Assembly: GCA_016873395.1 (NCBI GenBank)
Contig: VGXG01000012.1
Span: 1 to 58,124, forward strand
DNA length: 58,124 bases
DNA from: Nitrospira sp.
GTDB lineage: Bacteria > Nitrospirota > Nitrospiria > Nitrospirales > Nitrospiraceae
Reading direction: 5' to 3'
Made by a program: the position numbers and the translations under genes. Every line of letters begins with the position of its first letter. Position 1 is the first letter of the stretch. Of the stretch, positions 33,731 to 42,121 are shown piece after piece. The notes beneath the pieces are model-generated. The model was not told where the DNA came from. It saw nothing but the letters and a program-made list of their open reading frames with translations, and ran no database searches.

Positions 33731-36169
33731 TTAAAAGAACCACTGCCCACGGAAAAAGAAGGACCTGGGCATCCCGGCGTGGGTGATTCCCAGGCCGATA
33801 TTACCCTCGCCGAAATTGTAGAAATACCCCTGATCGAACAGGTTGACGATGTCGAAGCCCAGCAGAAACTTCTGCGTCTTGGCGATCGGAATCTCGTGCG
33901 TGAACGACGCATTGTACGTCGTATAGGACGGCATGTGCGTCGAGTTCGTCTGACCGCCCTTCAGCGCTGCACGCAACCCCGACCCGTAGAGCATCTGCCC
34001 GGACAACGTGTTGCGCTCCAGGAACCGGTAGGTCAGAACCGCCGAGCTCGTGACGGTCTGCATGTGGTCGGTGAACACCCCTCCCGGCCTGTTGATGTTG
34101 TCGATCTCGCGTTGCTCCAGGAGAAATTGCCCTGACTGCAACCCATATCCCTTGGACTGTCCCCACGCCACATTGGCTCGGGCCGTCAGGTTTTCGGTGA
34201 AGTTGACCTTCAGAATCGTGTCGATGCCCCGTTGCCAGCCATGGTTGAACGCAAAGTAATTCAGCAGCGGGGTGGAGCCGAACTGGCCGGCGTCGCTCAT
34301 GTTCTCATTGAGTTTGTAGTACCCGACGACCTGCAACGTGGCCAGATGGCCGAATGCATGGTACCACCCGACCTCGAAATAATGTGACCGCTCCGGCTTC
34401 GGCGCGTTGTTGGTCGAATTCTCCGGCGCCGCCGTGGTTCCGGCCGTCTGCGGAACTAAAAACGCCACGGACTCCAGATTTGGAGGAGTGAACAGCCGGC
34501 CGTAGTAGGCGTGGAGCACGTTGGACTGGTTCGCTTTGTAGGTCACGCCGATCCTGGGGCTGATCTGCCAGGAATCGGTCAGCGCCTGGATGTAGTCATA
34601 CCGTAGCCCGATGTTGAAGGTCAACTTATCGTTGGGCGTGTACTGGTCCTGAATCCAGAACTCCTCGCGCCATCCGATCAGGCGGCGGTCTCCATCAATC
34701 CCGATGACCGGCCCGGTCGGGTTTCCTCCTCCATCTCGCGCAAAGGCGAACAGGCGGGTCTTGTTGACCGCCTGCGTGCGGTCGATCTGGAAGCCATACT
34801 TCAACAGGTGTTGCTGGTTGAGCTTGTTGGTATAGTCCAGCCGGACGCCAAGCGAATAGGCACTCCGGTCCTGACTGCCGGCCGAAAAGGGCTCCGCCGC
34901 ATCACCGACGTAACTCAGCACGTTGAGCGGGTCCGTGACGAAGGTAGCCCGTGTCTGACGAAAGTACCCAGCCAGGCTGAAGAACTGGCTGGCGTTCACG
35001 TCGTGCCGCCAGACCATGTGTCCGTACTGGTTGTTCTCATACTGGTTCTCGTCGATGAACTGCGACGACACGGGGTTGAAGGTCGGGGTCTGAGCCTGGA
35101 TCAATCCACGCGTCGTCGCGTTCACCGTCTGCCCAGGTGTCGTGGGAACCTGGTACTTGGCGACCGCGTTCAGGAACAGCCAGGTAAAGTTATTGCGGTT
35201 GTCGTGCTGGTAGTCGCCGCGCAGATAGGTCTGGTTCCGCTCGTTCTGCCCGTGGAAGATGGAATGGCCCAGCGTGGGCGGCTCGATCCCCCGGTTCGTC
35301 GAGGTAAAGCTGTTCAGCACGTAATAGCGAAACTTTGCACCGATCGTCCCGCCGTATTCGAAGGAAGGGTTCACGGTCTGGTTCGACCCGCCGAACATCT
35401 GCGCCGAGCCGAACCCCGGTTTCGTCCCGCTCTTGCTGGTAATGTCGATCAGGGCGGCGGTGCGGTTCCCGTACTGGGCTTCCATGCCGCCCAGGATGAT
35501 GTCGGCCCGCTCCCATGCCCGTGGGGTAATCACATCGGCGAAGGTCGTCGAAACCGTATCGGGAATCGGCACGCCGTCGATGCGGAACTGGAGATTGGAA
35601 TGGTCCTGACGGATGTGAACTTGCTTGAGGGCGCTCACGGCCGCTCCCGGAATCGTGGCCAGGACCTGGTCGATGTCGTTGTTGTTGCCCCGGGGCAACT
35701 GCTCGATCTCCCTTCGGCTGAGGGAATAGGTCTCGCTGGAAGCCTTGTACTGGATGGGTGGAAGCGGCGACACGATATCCAGCGCAATCTCCTGGGTCAG
35801 AGCCAAGGTCAGCTTGACCGGAGCGGGCTCCTCGGTTTCAATTCTGATGATGACGTACTCGCTCCGATAGGTCTCGTTCACCGCGCTGACCGAATAGGTC
35901 CCCTCAACCGGCGCAGTCACGGAGAACTCTCCCGCGTCGTTCGTGACGGCGTCAGCGACGACTTTGCCTTCCTGATCCTTGATATACACGATGGCTTGCG
36001 GCACCCGCCGCAGGTCCTGGTTCTGGACGAACCCAGTGATCGTGCGCAGGGCTTCGGAAGATTTCACCTCCTGGGCAACAGCTTCCGAGAACCCCTGTGC
36101 AAATACGAGCGCCGTTCCGAACACCGGCCCCAACAAAAGTTGAATGAAGCGGATAAAATAGGATCGCAT
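33731..36169 (-). CDS. TonB-dependent outer-membrane receptor
   Basis: 812 residues from the ATG at 36169, which has GGGAGGATGAG upstream. Signal peptide (FIQLLLGPVFGTALVFAQG), a carboxypeptidase-regulatory-like domain (ITGFVQNQDLRRVPQAIVYI), plug (RREIEQLPRGNNNDIDQVLA, VHIRQDHSNLQFRIDGVPIP) and a long beta-barrel ending in FFRGQWFF with the terminal aromatic expected for barrel assembly. Imports a scarce substrate using TonB energy. Neighbours: a His-rich secreted protein upstream and a TonB-like protein downstream, which hints at metal uptake; the ligand is not determined. Confidence 0.9.
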   Translation of the reverse strand: MRSYFIRFIQLLLGPVFGTALVFAQGFSEAVAQEVKSSEALRTITGFVQNQDLRRVPQAIVYIKDQEGKVVADAVTNDAGEFSVTAPVEGTYSVSAVNETYRSEYVIIRIETEEPAPVKLTLALTQEIALDIVSPLPPIQYKASSETYSLSRREIEQLPRGNNNDIDQVLATIPGAAVSALKQVHIRQDHSNLQFRIDGVPIPDTVSTTFADVITPRAWERADIILGGMEAQYGNRTAALIDITSKSGTKPGFGSAQMFGGSNQTVNPSFEYGGTIGAKFRYYVLNSFTSTNRGIEPPTLGHSIFHGQNERNQTYLRGDYQHDNRNNFTWLFLNAVAKYQVPTTPGQTVNATTRGLIQAQTPTFNPVSSQFIDENQYENNQYGHMVWRHDVNASQFFSLAGYFRQTRATFVTDPLNVLSYVGDAAEPFSAGSQDRSAYSLGVRLDYTNKLNQQHLLKYGFQIDRTQAVNKTRLFAFARDGGGNPTGPVIGIDGDRRLIGWREEFWIQDQYTPNDKLTFNIGLRYDYIQALTDSWQISPRIGVTYKANQSNVLHAYYGRLFTPPNLESVAFLVPQTAGTTAAPENSTNNAPKPERSHYFEVGWYHAFGHLATLQVVGYYKLNENMSDAGQFGSTPLLNYFAFNHGWQRGIDTILKVNFTENLTARANVAWGQSKGYGLQSGQFLLEQREIDNINRPGGVFTDHMQTVTSSAVLTYRFLERNTLSGQMLYGSGLRAALKGGQTNSTHMPSYTTYNASFTHEIPIAKTQKFLLGFDIVNLFDQGYFYNFGEGNIGLGITHAGMPRSFFFRGQWFF

Positions 36170-36283
36170 CTCATCCTCCCACTCACCGGAATACTGGATG
36201 GACAAAAAGACCGCGAGGCGGCAAATCATGAAGAGAAAATTCCCTTCAACTTGTCGCCTGTCAGCTTGCGGCTGAACCGGTGA

Positions 36284-36616
36284 TTAGGAGTGAGGAGGAG
36301 CGCGGGAGGGAGTGCTGGCAATCAGAGTAACTGACAATAATACGGCCGGAGGCGGGAACCGATGCAATCCGGCGTCAAGAAACCGCTCGACTGCCGGCAC
36401 GGTAATATCCAGCGACTGGCCTGTGTGGTGTTGGACCCACTGGCAGAGGTCGGTGTCGGAGTGCTGGTGGCCGTCTTGATCCGCCGCCGCCAGTTCGTGA
36501 TGGATTTCGAGCGCAGCAGCAAAGGGCGCCAGGGCCAAGAGGACCATGACCACGGCGACGGAAACCGCGGCAGCGGCAGCCCGCAAGGCGGAGATACGTA
36601 ATGGCAAGCGAATCAT
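36284..36616 (-). CDS. Small His-rich secreted protein next to receptor
   Basis: 110 residues from the ATG at 36616. Signal or anchor segment AAAAAVSVAVVMVLLALAPF followed by EIHHELAAADQDGHQHSDTD then CQWVQHHTGQ, a histidine-rich stretch with one Cys that could bind a metal ion. Position immediately upstream of a TonB-dependent receptor resembles DUF2946-like proteins found beside copper- or zinc-related receptors; the similarity is to layout, not a proven family match. Confidence 0.6.
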   Translation of the reverse strand: MIRLPLRISALRAAAAAVSVAVVMVLLALAPFAAALEIHHELAAADQDGHQHSDTDLCQWVQHHTGQSLDITVPAVERFLDAGLHRFPPPAVLLSVTLIASTPSRAPPHS

Positions 36617-37000
36617 TGGGGCTGGCTTATACCAGAATCCCCCAAGGCATGTCAATCCTTCGACTACCCCGCCTTTCCGGCCCGTCGAGCCTGCGACCCC
36701 GTTCAGGCTCGACCCCGAGTGAGATCGAGGGGTCGAGAGCCTTGGGGTCGAACGAGCGGGGTTTGCTCAGGATTGACGCTGAGCGGCCTGTGCTCACTCG
36801 ACCCTGAGGACTGCGGCGATCTCAATCGAGCGCGCCTGTGACCACGCTCCTCCAAGCGGGGCATGGGCACCGTCGAAGCGTCAACTTTCACCGACCGAAG
36901 CGGGCCCATGCGCTTTCTTCTCAGGCCGATCGCCGCTATGTTAGGATGAGAGGCATTTAGGCGCCTGACCTTACCGGACGAGCGCATTGAGAGATCGTGC
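36617..37000. other. Gene-free spacer with GGGGTCGA inverted repeat
   Basis: 384 bases between the divergent His-rich protein gene and tatD. CTCGACCCC at 36708-36716 pairs with GGGGTCGAG at 36729-36737, and GGGGTCGA-like words recur to about 36800. Promoters for both directions must lie here; no reading frame is convincing. Confidence 0.5.
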
Positions 37001-37780
37001 ATGTTGATCGACAGCCACGCCCACTTGGATGATGCCCGGTTCGACGGCGACCGGGAGGCGGTCATCGCGCGGGCGCAGCAGGCCGGGGTGGAGACCTTCG
37101 TCACGATCGGCTGCGACCTCGCCACCAGCCGGGCGGCCGTCGAGCTGGCAGACCGGTATCCGTTCGTCTATGCCACCATCGGGGTCCATCCACACGAAGT
37201 CAAACAGATCGGAGACGACTGGTACGACGAGCTGCGGCGGCTGGCGAAGCATCCCAAAGTGGTCGCGTACGGCGAGATCGGGCTGGACTACCACTACAAC
37301 TATTCTCCGCCCAAACTGCAGCGGGACCGCTTCCGCGAGCAGATCGTCTTGGCCCGCGAGCTGGGGCTTCCGATCATCGTCCACACGAGGGAAGCCCAGG
37401 AAGACACGATCACCATCCTGAAGGAAGAACAGGCTCAGAAAGTCGGCGGAGTTTTTCACTGCTTCTCAGGCGACGCCTGGCTGGCCAAGGATGCGCTGGA
37501 CCTGGGATTTTTCCTCTCCTTCTCCGGCGTGATCACCTTCCAGAACGCGACCATGCTCCGTGACATCGTCAAGACGGTGCCGATGGATCGTCTCCTCGTC
37601 GAGACCGACTGTCCGTACCTGACGCCGGTCCCGCACCGGGGCAAGCGGAACGAGCCGGCCTATGTGCGTCACGTGGCGGAGAAAATCGCGGAACTCAAAG
37701 CAGAGGGGACGGCGGTCACGGTGGAAGAGATCGGTCACATCACATCACAGAACGCGCGCCGCTTGTTCAAAATCCCCTGA
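37001..37780 (+). CDS. tatD: TatD family metal-dependent hydrolase
   Basis: 259 residues. TIM-barrel DNase/amidohydrolase: metal ligands H6 and H8 (MLIDSHAHLDD), GEIGLDYHYNYSPPKLQRDR then FREQI, PIIVHTREAQEDT, FHCFSGDAWLAKDALDLGFF and LLVETDCPYLTPVPHRGKRN. Such proteins are 3'-5' exonucleases or deoxyribonucleases. The 3' end overlaps the convergent NYN gene by 14 bases. Confidence 0.92.
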   Translation: MLIDSHAHLDDARFDGDREAVIARAQQAGVETFVTIGCDLATSRAAVELADRYPFVYATIGVHPHEVKQIGDDWYDELRRLAKHPKVVAYGEIGLDYHYNYSPPKLQRDRFREQIVLARELGLPIIVHTREAQEDTITILKEEQAQKVGGVFHCFSGDAWLAKDALDLGFFLSFSGVITFQNATMLRDIVKTVPMDRLLVETDCPYLTPVPHRGKRNEPAYVRHVAEKIAELKAEGTAVTVEEIGHITSQNARRLFKIP

Positions 37781-38300
37781 GCTGCCGGTTCCGCTTGCGG
37801 AGCGCCTTCGGCAGTTTCCTGGCGTTGCCTTTCTTGTCCGGATTCCGTCGAGGCAGATCATCCTCTACCGGATCTTTCTGCCTCAGTCCTGTCCGCTGGA
37901 CCCCCGCCGGCAGGGCGCGCAGCCTCGGCTCAAACTCCGATGCACCGATCACGAAGGCTCCCCGAGCCCTCGCAAAATCCGCCACCTCCCGGTCCGACGA
38001 GACCACCGCACAGTCGCGTCCGAACTCTTCGGCCAGCCGTTGGATGACCTGATCAGCCCGCTCCCCGCGGCGCGAGTAGACCACCTCGACGCCCGCCCGA
38101 TGTTCCCGACGCTCCGTCCCGATCCCCTGCTGCCAGCCATCGAACACCACCGTGATCGGGTAGCCTTTCCGCTGGCGATAACCAGACAGGTCTCGCAACA
38201 GTTGTTCCCTCGCGGACTCGGACGCCATTCCGGCCTGGTGTCCGACCTGCCCCCTGACTCCCAAAAGATTGTATCCGTCAATGATCAGGTGCATGGCCAT
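37767..38300 (-). CDS. NYN domain (YacP-like) predicted ribonuclease
   Basis: 177 residues. The N-terminus MHLIIDGYNLLG carries the first acidic residue of the PIN-like NYN domain; YPITVVFDGWQQG, GVEVVYSRRGERADQVIQRL and DCAVVSSDREVADFARARGA are the other conserved segments of the YacP family. The C-terminal 50 residues are basic (KKGNARKLPKALRKRNRQLR), suiting RNA binding. Role in RNA processing or decay inferred from the family. Confidence 0.85.
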   Translation of the reverse strand: MAMHLIIDGYNLLGVRGQVGHQAGMASESAREQLLRDLSGYRQRKGYPITVVFDGWQQGIGTERREHRAGVEVVYSRRGERADQVIQRLAEEFGRDCAVVSSDREVADFARARGAFVIGASEFEPRLRALPAGVQRTGLRQKDPVEDDLPRRNPDKKGNARKLPKALRKRNRQLRGF

Positions 38301-38433
38301 GCCTCAACAACCTAGAACAGACCACAATCTCTGTCAATCGGCAGTCTCTCAACCGAAAGTCCCATTCCTGGCTTGACAATCACCATCCATTGAGACAACA
38401 TTTTAACTAGATGTATTGCGGATCATCGACACA

Positions 38434-39756
38434 ATGACCATTTCCCATCAAATCGCCGGAGTTAGCCTAGCTTCGCTCTTGTTGAGCGGGAGCCCAGTGG
38501 CTCTTCCACCCTTCGCCCTTGCCCTTGCCCCTGCCCTCCCAGCCGCCTCCCTGACTGCATCACGCGCCGAGACGCCAACCGCTTCTCGCACCGCCCAGCG
38601 AAAGGCCAGGAAATCTCGAAACAAAGTTCAACCGACGACCGCCGTGCCGGCTGTCCCTCCAACCCTCGTGCGCGATTTGCGCTTTAAAGTCCACCAGGAC
38701 TATACCCGGGTCGTGCTCGACCTGCAGCGGAGCGTGTCCTTCACCCAAAGCCGGCACACCAACCCGGATCGGGTCATCATCGAACTGCAAAATTCCAGGC
38801 TAAGCGAAACCGCTCTCGGCAAGGCCAAGCACGAGACGTTTCCGGATGACATCACGATTCAACAGCCTCATCCCCAGTCCGTCACCGTCTCCTTGAATCT
38901 CGACGCCATCAGTGACTACAAACTGCTCCCCCTCAGCAGTCCCGACCGCCTGGTGCTGGACATCTACAGCCGCGCGGCCGAAGAAGCCCATGCTGCACCG
39001 GCGCCCCCTGCCCTTGCGCAACCGCTGCTCCCCAGCACCCCGACGATCCGGTCGGCCCAACGGCCAGCCCGAGATATCACGCGCATCGTGGTGGATCCGG
39101 GACACGGAGGCAAAGACCCGGGCGCGATCGGACATAGCGGCACCGCCGAGAAGGACATCACGTTGCAGGTCGGTCTCAAGCTCCGCGACTTGCTCGCGCA
39201 ACGACTGGGTAAGCAGGTGTTGATGACGCGAGAGCGGGATGTGTTCATCGAGCTGGGCGACCGAGCCAAGTTCGCCAACAGCAAAGATGCCGACCTCTTC
39301 CTGTCCATCCATGTCAACTCTCACCCGCAACGTTCGACCAAAGGCCTGGAAGTCTATCATTTCGGAATCGCCAGCGACCGGCGGGCGCTGGAGGTGGCCG
39401 CGCGAGAAAACGACGTGCCGGTCAAGGACCTGGCCGCGGGGGTGCAATTTATCCTGGCCGATGTCTTAACGGACAAGAAAATCCAGGACTCGCTGGAACT
39501 GGCCTGGTCCACGAAGCAGGCCATGGTTGCCCGCCTGGATGAACGCTACGACGTGGTGGACCATGGAGTGAAGACCGCCCCATTCCACGTCCTCCGCTAC
39601 ACGGCCATGCCCAGCATCCTGACCGAGATTGCCTTCATCTCCAACCAGACGGAAGAACGGCTGATGCAGACCGAGACGTTTCTGACCCGCATGGCCGAAG
39701 CCATTTTCGATGGGGTCAAGGCCTACGTGAACCCCATCCAGACCGTCAAGAGATGA
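38434..39756 (+). CDS. amiC: N-acetylmuramoyl-L-alanine amidase with AMIN domain
   Basis: 440 residues from the ATG at 38434. Signal-like N-terminus, a basic linker (RTAQRKARKSRNKVQ), an AMIN domain (VRDLRFKVHQDYTRVVLDLQ, PDRLVLDIYSR) that targets the septum, and an Amidase_3 catalytic domain: IVVDPGHGGKDPGAIG with the zinc His, the Glu of GTAEKDITLQV, LFLSIHVNSHPQRSTKGLEV and a final zinc/catalytic Glu in MPSILTEIAFISNQTEE. It cuts the peptide from peptidoglycan glycan chains during cell separation. Symbol by family analogy. Confidence 0.9.
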   Translation: MTISHQIAGVSLASLLLSGSPVALPPFALALAPALPAASLTASRAETPTASRTAQRKARKSRNKVQPTTAVPAVPPTLVRDLRFKVHQDYTRVVLDLQRSVSFTQSRHTNPDRVIIELQNSRLSETALGKAKHETFPDDITIQQPHPQSVTVSLNLDAISDYKLLPLSSPDRLVLDIYSRAAEEAHAAPAPPALAQPLLPSTPTIRSAQRPARDITRIVVDPGHGGKDPGAIGHSGTAEKDITLQVGLKLRDLLAQRLGKQVLMTRERDVFIELGDRAKFANSKDADLFLSIHVNSHPQRSTKGLEVYHFGIASDRRALEVAARENDVPVKDLAAGVQFILADVLTDKKIQDSLELAWSTKQAMVARLDERYDVVDHGVKTAPFHVLRYTAMPSILTEIAFISNQTEERLMQTETFLTRMAEAIFDGVKAYVNPIQTVKR

Positions 39757-39759
39757 CGG

Positions 39760-40557
39760 GTGCCCACATTCAAGCTGACGATCGAGTACGACGGCACCGG
39801 CTATGCCGGCTGGCAACGCCAGCCGGACCAACCGACGGTGCAGGCAGCCATCGAAACCGTCATCCAGCAGGTTGCGCAACAGCACATTCCAGTGATCGGA
39901 GCGGGCCGGACCGACGCAGGCGTCCATGCTCTGGGCCAGGTGGCGAGCTTTCGCACCGAGAAGGAGTTGGAACCAAGGAAATTGCTGCGGGCGTTGAACG
40001 GCCTTTTGCCACCCGATATCAGCGTGCGATCAGTGGAGCCGGCAGCCGATGACTTCCACGCCCGCTACTCAGCCCGCGCCAAGCTCTACGAATACCGTAT
40101 CCTGAATCAGCCGGAACCGTCGGCCCTGAATCGGAACCGAGCCTGGCACCTCTATGGACCGTTGAACCTCGTCGCAATGCACGAGGCAGCGGGGCTACTG
40201 GTGGGCCGTCACGACTTCTCCTCCTTCCAAGGCCACCCGACCGACACGGACAGCCCAATCTGCGATCTCCAGCGGCTGGAGATTCATCAAGACACCGCCC
40301 CCTCTCCCCTCCCTCTCCCCCTCGGGGGGAGAGGCGAAGGTAAGGGGCACTTCGCGCATGCACTTATCCGGATCGAAGCTCAGGCGGATCGGTTTCTCAA
40401 GCAGATGGTCCGGGCGATGGTGGGAACGCTGGTAGAGGTAGGTCAAGGAAAACGGCCGCCCCAGTCTATGAAAGACATCTTAGCCGCGAAAGACCGCCGC
40501 TCCGCCGGCGTCACCGCCCCCGCGCAGGGGCTCTATCTAGTGCGGGTGGACTATTAA
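39760..40557 (+). CDS. truA: tRNA pseudouridine(38-40) synthase
   Basis: 265 residues from a GTG three bases after the amidase stop. Catalytic Asp52 is in GAGRTDAGVHALGQ; KLYEYRI, WHLYGP, HDFSSFQ and FLKQMVRAMVGTLVEVGQGK are conserved. Modifies the anticodon stem of many tRNAs. Residues about 179-199 (APSPLPLPLGGRGEGKG) are not family sequence: they are encoded by a C-rich palindrome at 40297-40350 inserted in frame between two strands. The protein otherwise looks intact. Confidence 0.94.
   Translation: MPTFKLTIEYDGTGYAGWQRQPDQPTVQAAIETVIQQVAQQHIPVIGAGRTDAGVHALGQVASFRTEKELEPRKLLRALNGLLPPDISVRSVEPAADDFHARYSARAKLYEYRILNQPEPSALNRNRAWHLYGPLNLVAMHEAAGLLVGRHDFSSFQGHPTDTDSPICDLQRLEIHQDTAPSPLPLPLGGRGEGKGHFAHALIRIEAQADRFLKQMVRAMVGTLVEVGQGKRPPQSMKDILAAKDRRSAGVTAPAQGLYLVRVDY
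40297..40350. repeat. Palindromic C/G-rich element inserted in truA
   Basis: CCCTCTCCCCTCCCTCTCCC followed by CCTCGGGGGGAGAGGCG forms a hairpin with stem CCTCTCCCC/GGGGAGAGG. It keeps the frame and adds about 20 residues to TruA. Confidence 0.7.
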
Positions 40558-40603
40558 GAGGCCCGCTCCTGTGGCACGAGAAAGTCCGACCGCGTCCCAT
40601 GCA

Positions 40604-40667
40604 GCCCAACGCTTTGGCGATCAGGCGCGGCGCGCTTCTCGCCGTCGCTTGGAACGGCGGGTTAGGC
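40604..40667 (-). other. Integron attC site 1
   Basis: On the minus strand it begins GCCTAAC (RYYYAAC) and ends GTTGGGC (GTTRRRY), 64 bases, with an imperfect palindrome between: CGCCGTTCCAAGCGACGGCG near one end and AAGCGCGCCGCGCCTGATCG beyond. The sequence strongly resembles attC sites of proteobacterial integron cassettes. It follows, and partly encodes, the DUF2442 gene end. Confidence 0.85.
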
Positions 40668-40932
40668 GTTGTGCGGAAACAGCCGGCGCAGGTGCACCGC
40701 GCAGCAGCCCTTCTGTGCTAAGGTCCTCGTCAAGGTCTGGCCAGTGGATGCCGTACCCCGCGGCGCATGGCTTCCAGTTGGCGCGTTGCTTCGACGTTCC
40801 AGCGAGCAGCCTCGGATACCACAGCAACGGCACGGAGATCGTCCGACCGTCCATCAGGTCAACCGTCAGCGTGTCGTCGGAAATGCGCACATCCCGGACT
40901 CTCTCGTCAGCGCTTAGTGCTAAGATGCCCAT
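40621..40932 (-). CDS. DUF2442 domain protein in integron cassette
   Basis: 103 residues. VRDVRISDDTLTVDLMDGRT then ISVPLLWYPRL and GIHWPDLDEDLSTEGLL are typical of DUF2442, a small domain usually paired with DUF4160. The final ~16 residues (QRLTRRSKRRREARRA) are encoded by the attC site. Starts 26 bases inside the DUF4160 gene, so the two are translationally coupled. Possibly a toxin-antitoxin-like pair; this is inference from pairing and cassette location. Confidence 0.85.
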   Translation of the reverse strand: MGILALSADERVRDVRISDDTLTVDLMDGRTISVPLLWYPRLLAGTSKQRANWKPCAAGYGIHWPDLDEDLSTEGLLRGAPAPAVSAQRLTRRSKRRREARRA

Positions 40933-41149
40933 ACCATGCCTCCAGCAGCTTCTCGTGGTGGTCTTCGATCAGGGTTCTAATCCGCCGCAGCTCGCGCAAG
41001 GGAAACCCAAAGTTCCGTGCCAACGCCAGAGGGTGCAGCCAGAACTTCGCCGACTTGTCATCGCGGTCGACATGCACATGCGGCGGTTCGTTCGGCTCAT
41101 GACTGAAGAAATACACACGGTACGGACCGCTCCTCAAGACCGTTGGCAC
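40907..41149 (-). CDS. DUF4160 domain protein in integron cassette
   Basis: 80 residues from a GTG 31 bases after the cassette start. RVYFFSHEPNEPPHVHVDRD and KFWLHPLALARNFGFPLREL are the DUF4160 signature (basic-acidic HVHV core), followed by IRTLIEDHHEKLLEAW. Pairs with DUF2442 downstream. No promoter within the cassette is obvious. Confidence 0.88.
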   Translation of the reverse strand: MPTVLRSGPYRVYFFSHEPNEPPHVHVDRDDKSAKFWLHPLALARNFGFPLRELRRIRTLIEDHHEKLLEAWYGHLSTKR

Positions 41150-41179
41150 CGTGACATCCTACCACATACGTCGCGTGTC

Positions 41180-41267
41180 ACCTAACGTCGTGCTCTGCGG
41201 CGGGCCTGCGCAGACGGTTGAAATGGCGCGGCGCTGACGGCCCGTCCGCAGCAGCTACGGGTTAGAC
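41180..41267 (-). other. Integron attC site 2
   Basis: Minus strand runs from GTCTAAC (RYYYAAC) to GTTAGGT (GTTRRRY), 88 bases. TGCTGCGGACGGGCC and GGCCCGCCGCAGAGCA form the imperfect stem with unpaired bases, as in attC. It starts three bases after the SIR2-like gene stop and ends 31 bases before the DUF4160 start, the compact spacing of cassettes. Confidence 0.88.
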
Positions 41268-41270
41268 CGT

Positions 41271-42092
41271 TCACGTGATGCATGTCGTTCCATTGACTCG
41301 GATGCCACTATGCTGCTCGGCGAAAATCCGTCCGGTAAGTTCGGGCATCCCAGAATCAATCCATTCCGAAAATCCACTATGGACTCGCAGCCCTTCCGCG
41401 CGAGGAAAGCAAGCAGCGAGTTTTGCGTATGTAGCTTGCAAAGTCTCCATGTGAGGCTCTACGAGCACAAAAAGAGCTGAGCCTATAGGTACGTTGTCTT
41501 CATGTGCTCTCAGCGCGGCTAGCAATCCTCTGTCGGTTTGGCACTCAAACGACATGCTGACAATAACGACCAGATCCGACCAGAGTAGGTAATTGAAGGC
41601 TTGGTTGGCTTCGTAAGTTGCCCTTCGGGCGCCGGCGCTGTCAGTTTCCAGCATGAACGGACTACGGTTCTGGAAATCACCGGGCTCGGCTGAGCCGTTG
41701 AAATGGTAGACCGATCCGTGGGTGCTAAGAAACCTTGGAGCCCAGCCTGGCCGATTGGCTTGGACCCAATTGTTGAGGTCTCGTTGGAGCAGGTAGTCCC
41801 AATTTGTGGTCATGAGCCTATGGTGGCCCTGATCCATTGTCCTTGTCGCCATTACTTCGAGTAGCCGACGATACGGTGTGTCATCTATCGGCAACCTGCT
41901 CATCTCATCGCGTATTGCGTCGATGATCATGGAGATGTGTGCGTCACGGGTGACACGCTCCGAAGCCAGGTTATCCTTCCATGCATTCGGAACAACCCAC
42001 GGCAGTCCATTGGCGATGGAAGCCCCACGGCCAAAAAGCCAAGTACAACCTTGAGGCGCGGATTGGGGAGTAACTGAATTCGTCATCTGCAT
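41271..42092 (-). CDS. SIR2-like protein in an integron gene cassette
   Basis: 273 residues, one domain. SIR2-type motifs: FGRGASIANGLPW (residues 20-32, equivalent to GAGxS of NAD-binding SIR2 folds), MTTNWDYLL with Asn97, and STHGSVYHFNG with His125, followed by LVVIVSMSFECQTDRG. Asn and His correspond to the residues used for NAD hydrolysis in defence NADases such as ThsA. No extra sensor domain is present. ATG is 23 bases after the cassette boundary and the stop three bases before attC. Likely a stand-alone NAD-binding or NADase protein, possibly anti-phage; activity not demonstrated. Confidence 0.75.
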   Translation of the reverse strand: MQMTNSVTPQSAPQGCTWLFGRGASIANGLPWVVPNAWKDNLASERVTRDAHISMIIDAIRDEMSRLPIDDTPYRRLLEVMATRTMDQGHHRLMTTNWDYLLQRDLNNWVQANRPGWAPRFLSTHGSVYHFNGSAEPGDFQNRSPFMLETDSAGARRATYEANQAFNYLLWSDLVVIVSMSFECQTDRGLLAALRAHEDNVPIGSALFVLVEPHMETLQATYAKLAACFPRAEGLRVHSGFSEWIDSGMPELTGRIFAEQHSGIRVNGTTCIT

Positions 42093-42114
42093 CTCGACAG
42101 CGCTATTTCGAGCG

Positions 42115-42121
42115 GTCTAAC
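42115..42121 (-). other. Leading core site of cassette array
   Basis: GTTAGAC on the minus strand marks the outer boundary of the SIR2 cassette. No RYYYAAC partner is found upstream at attC distance, so this may be a remnant attI junction or a lost attC. There is no integrase gene beside it. Confidence 0.55.
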
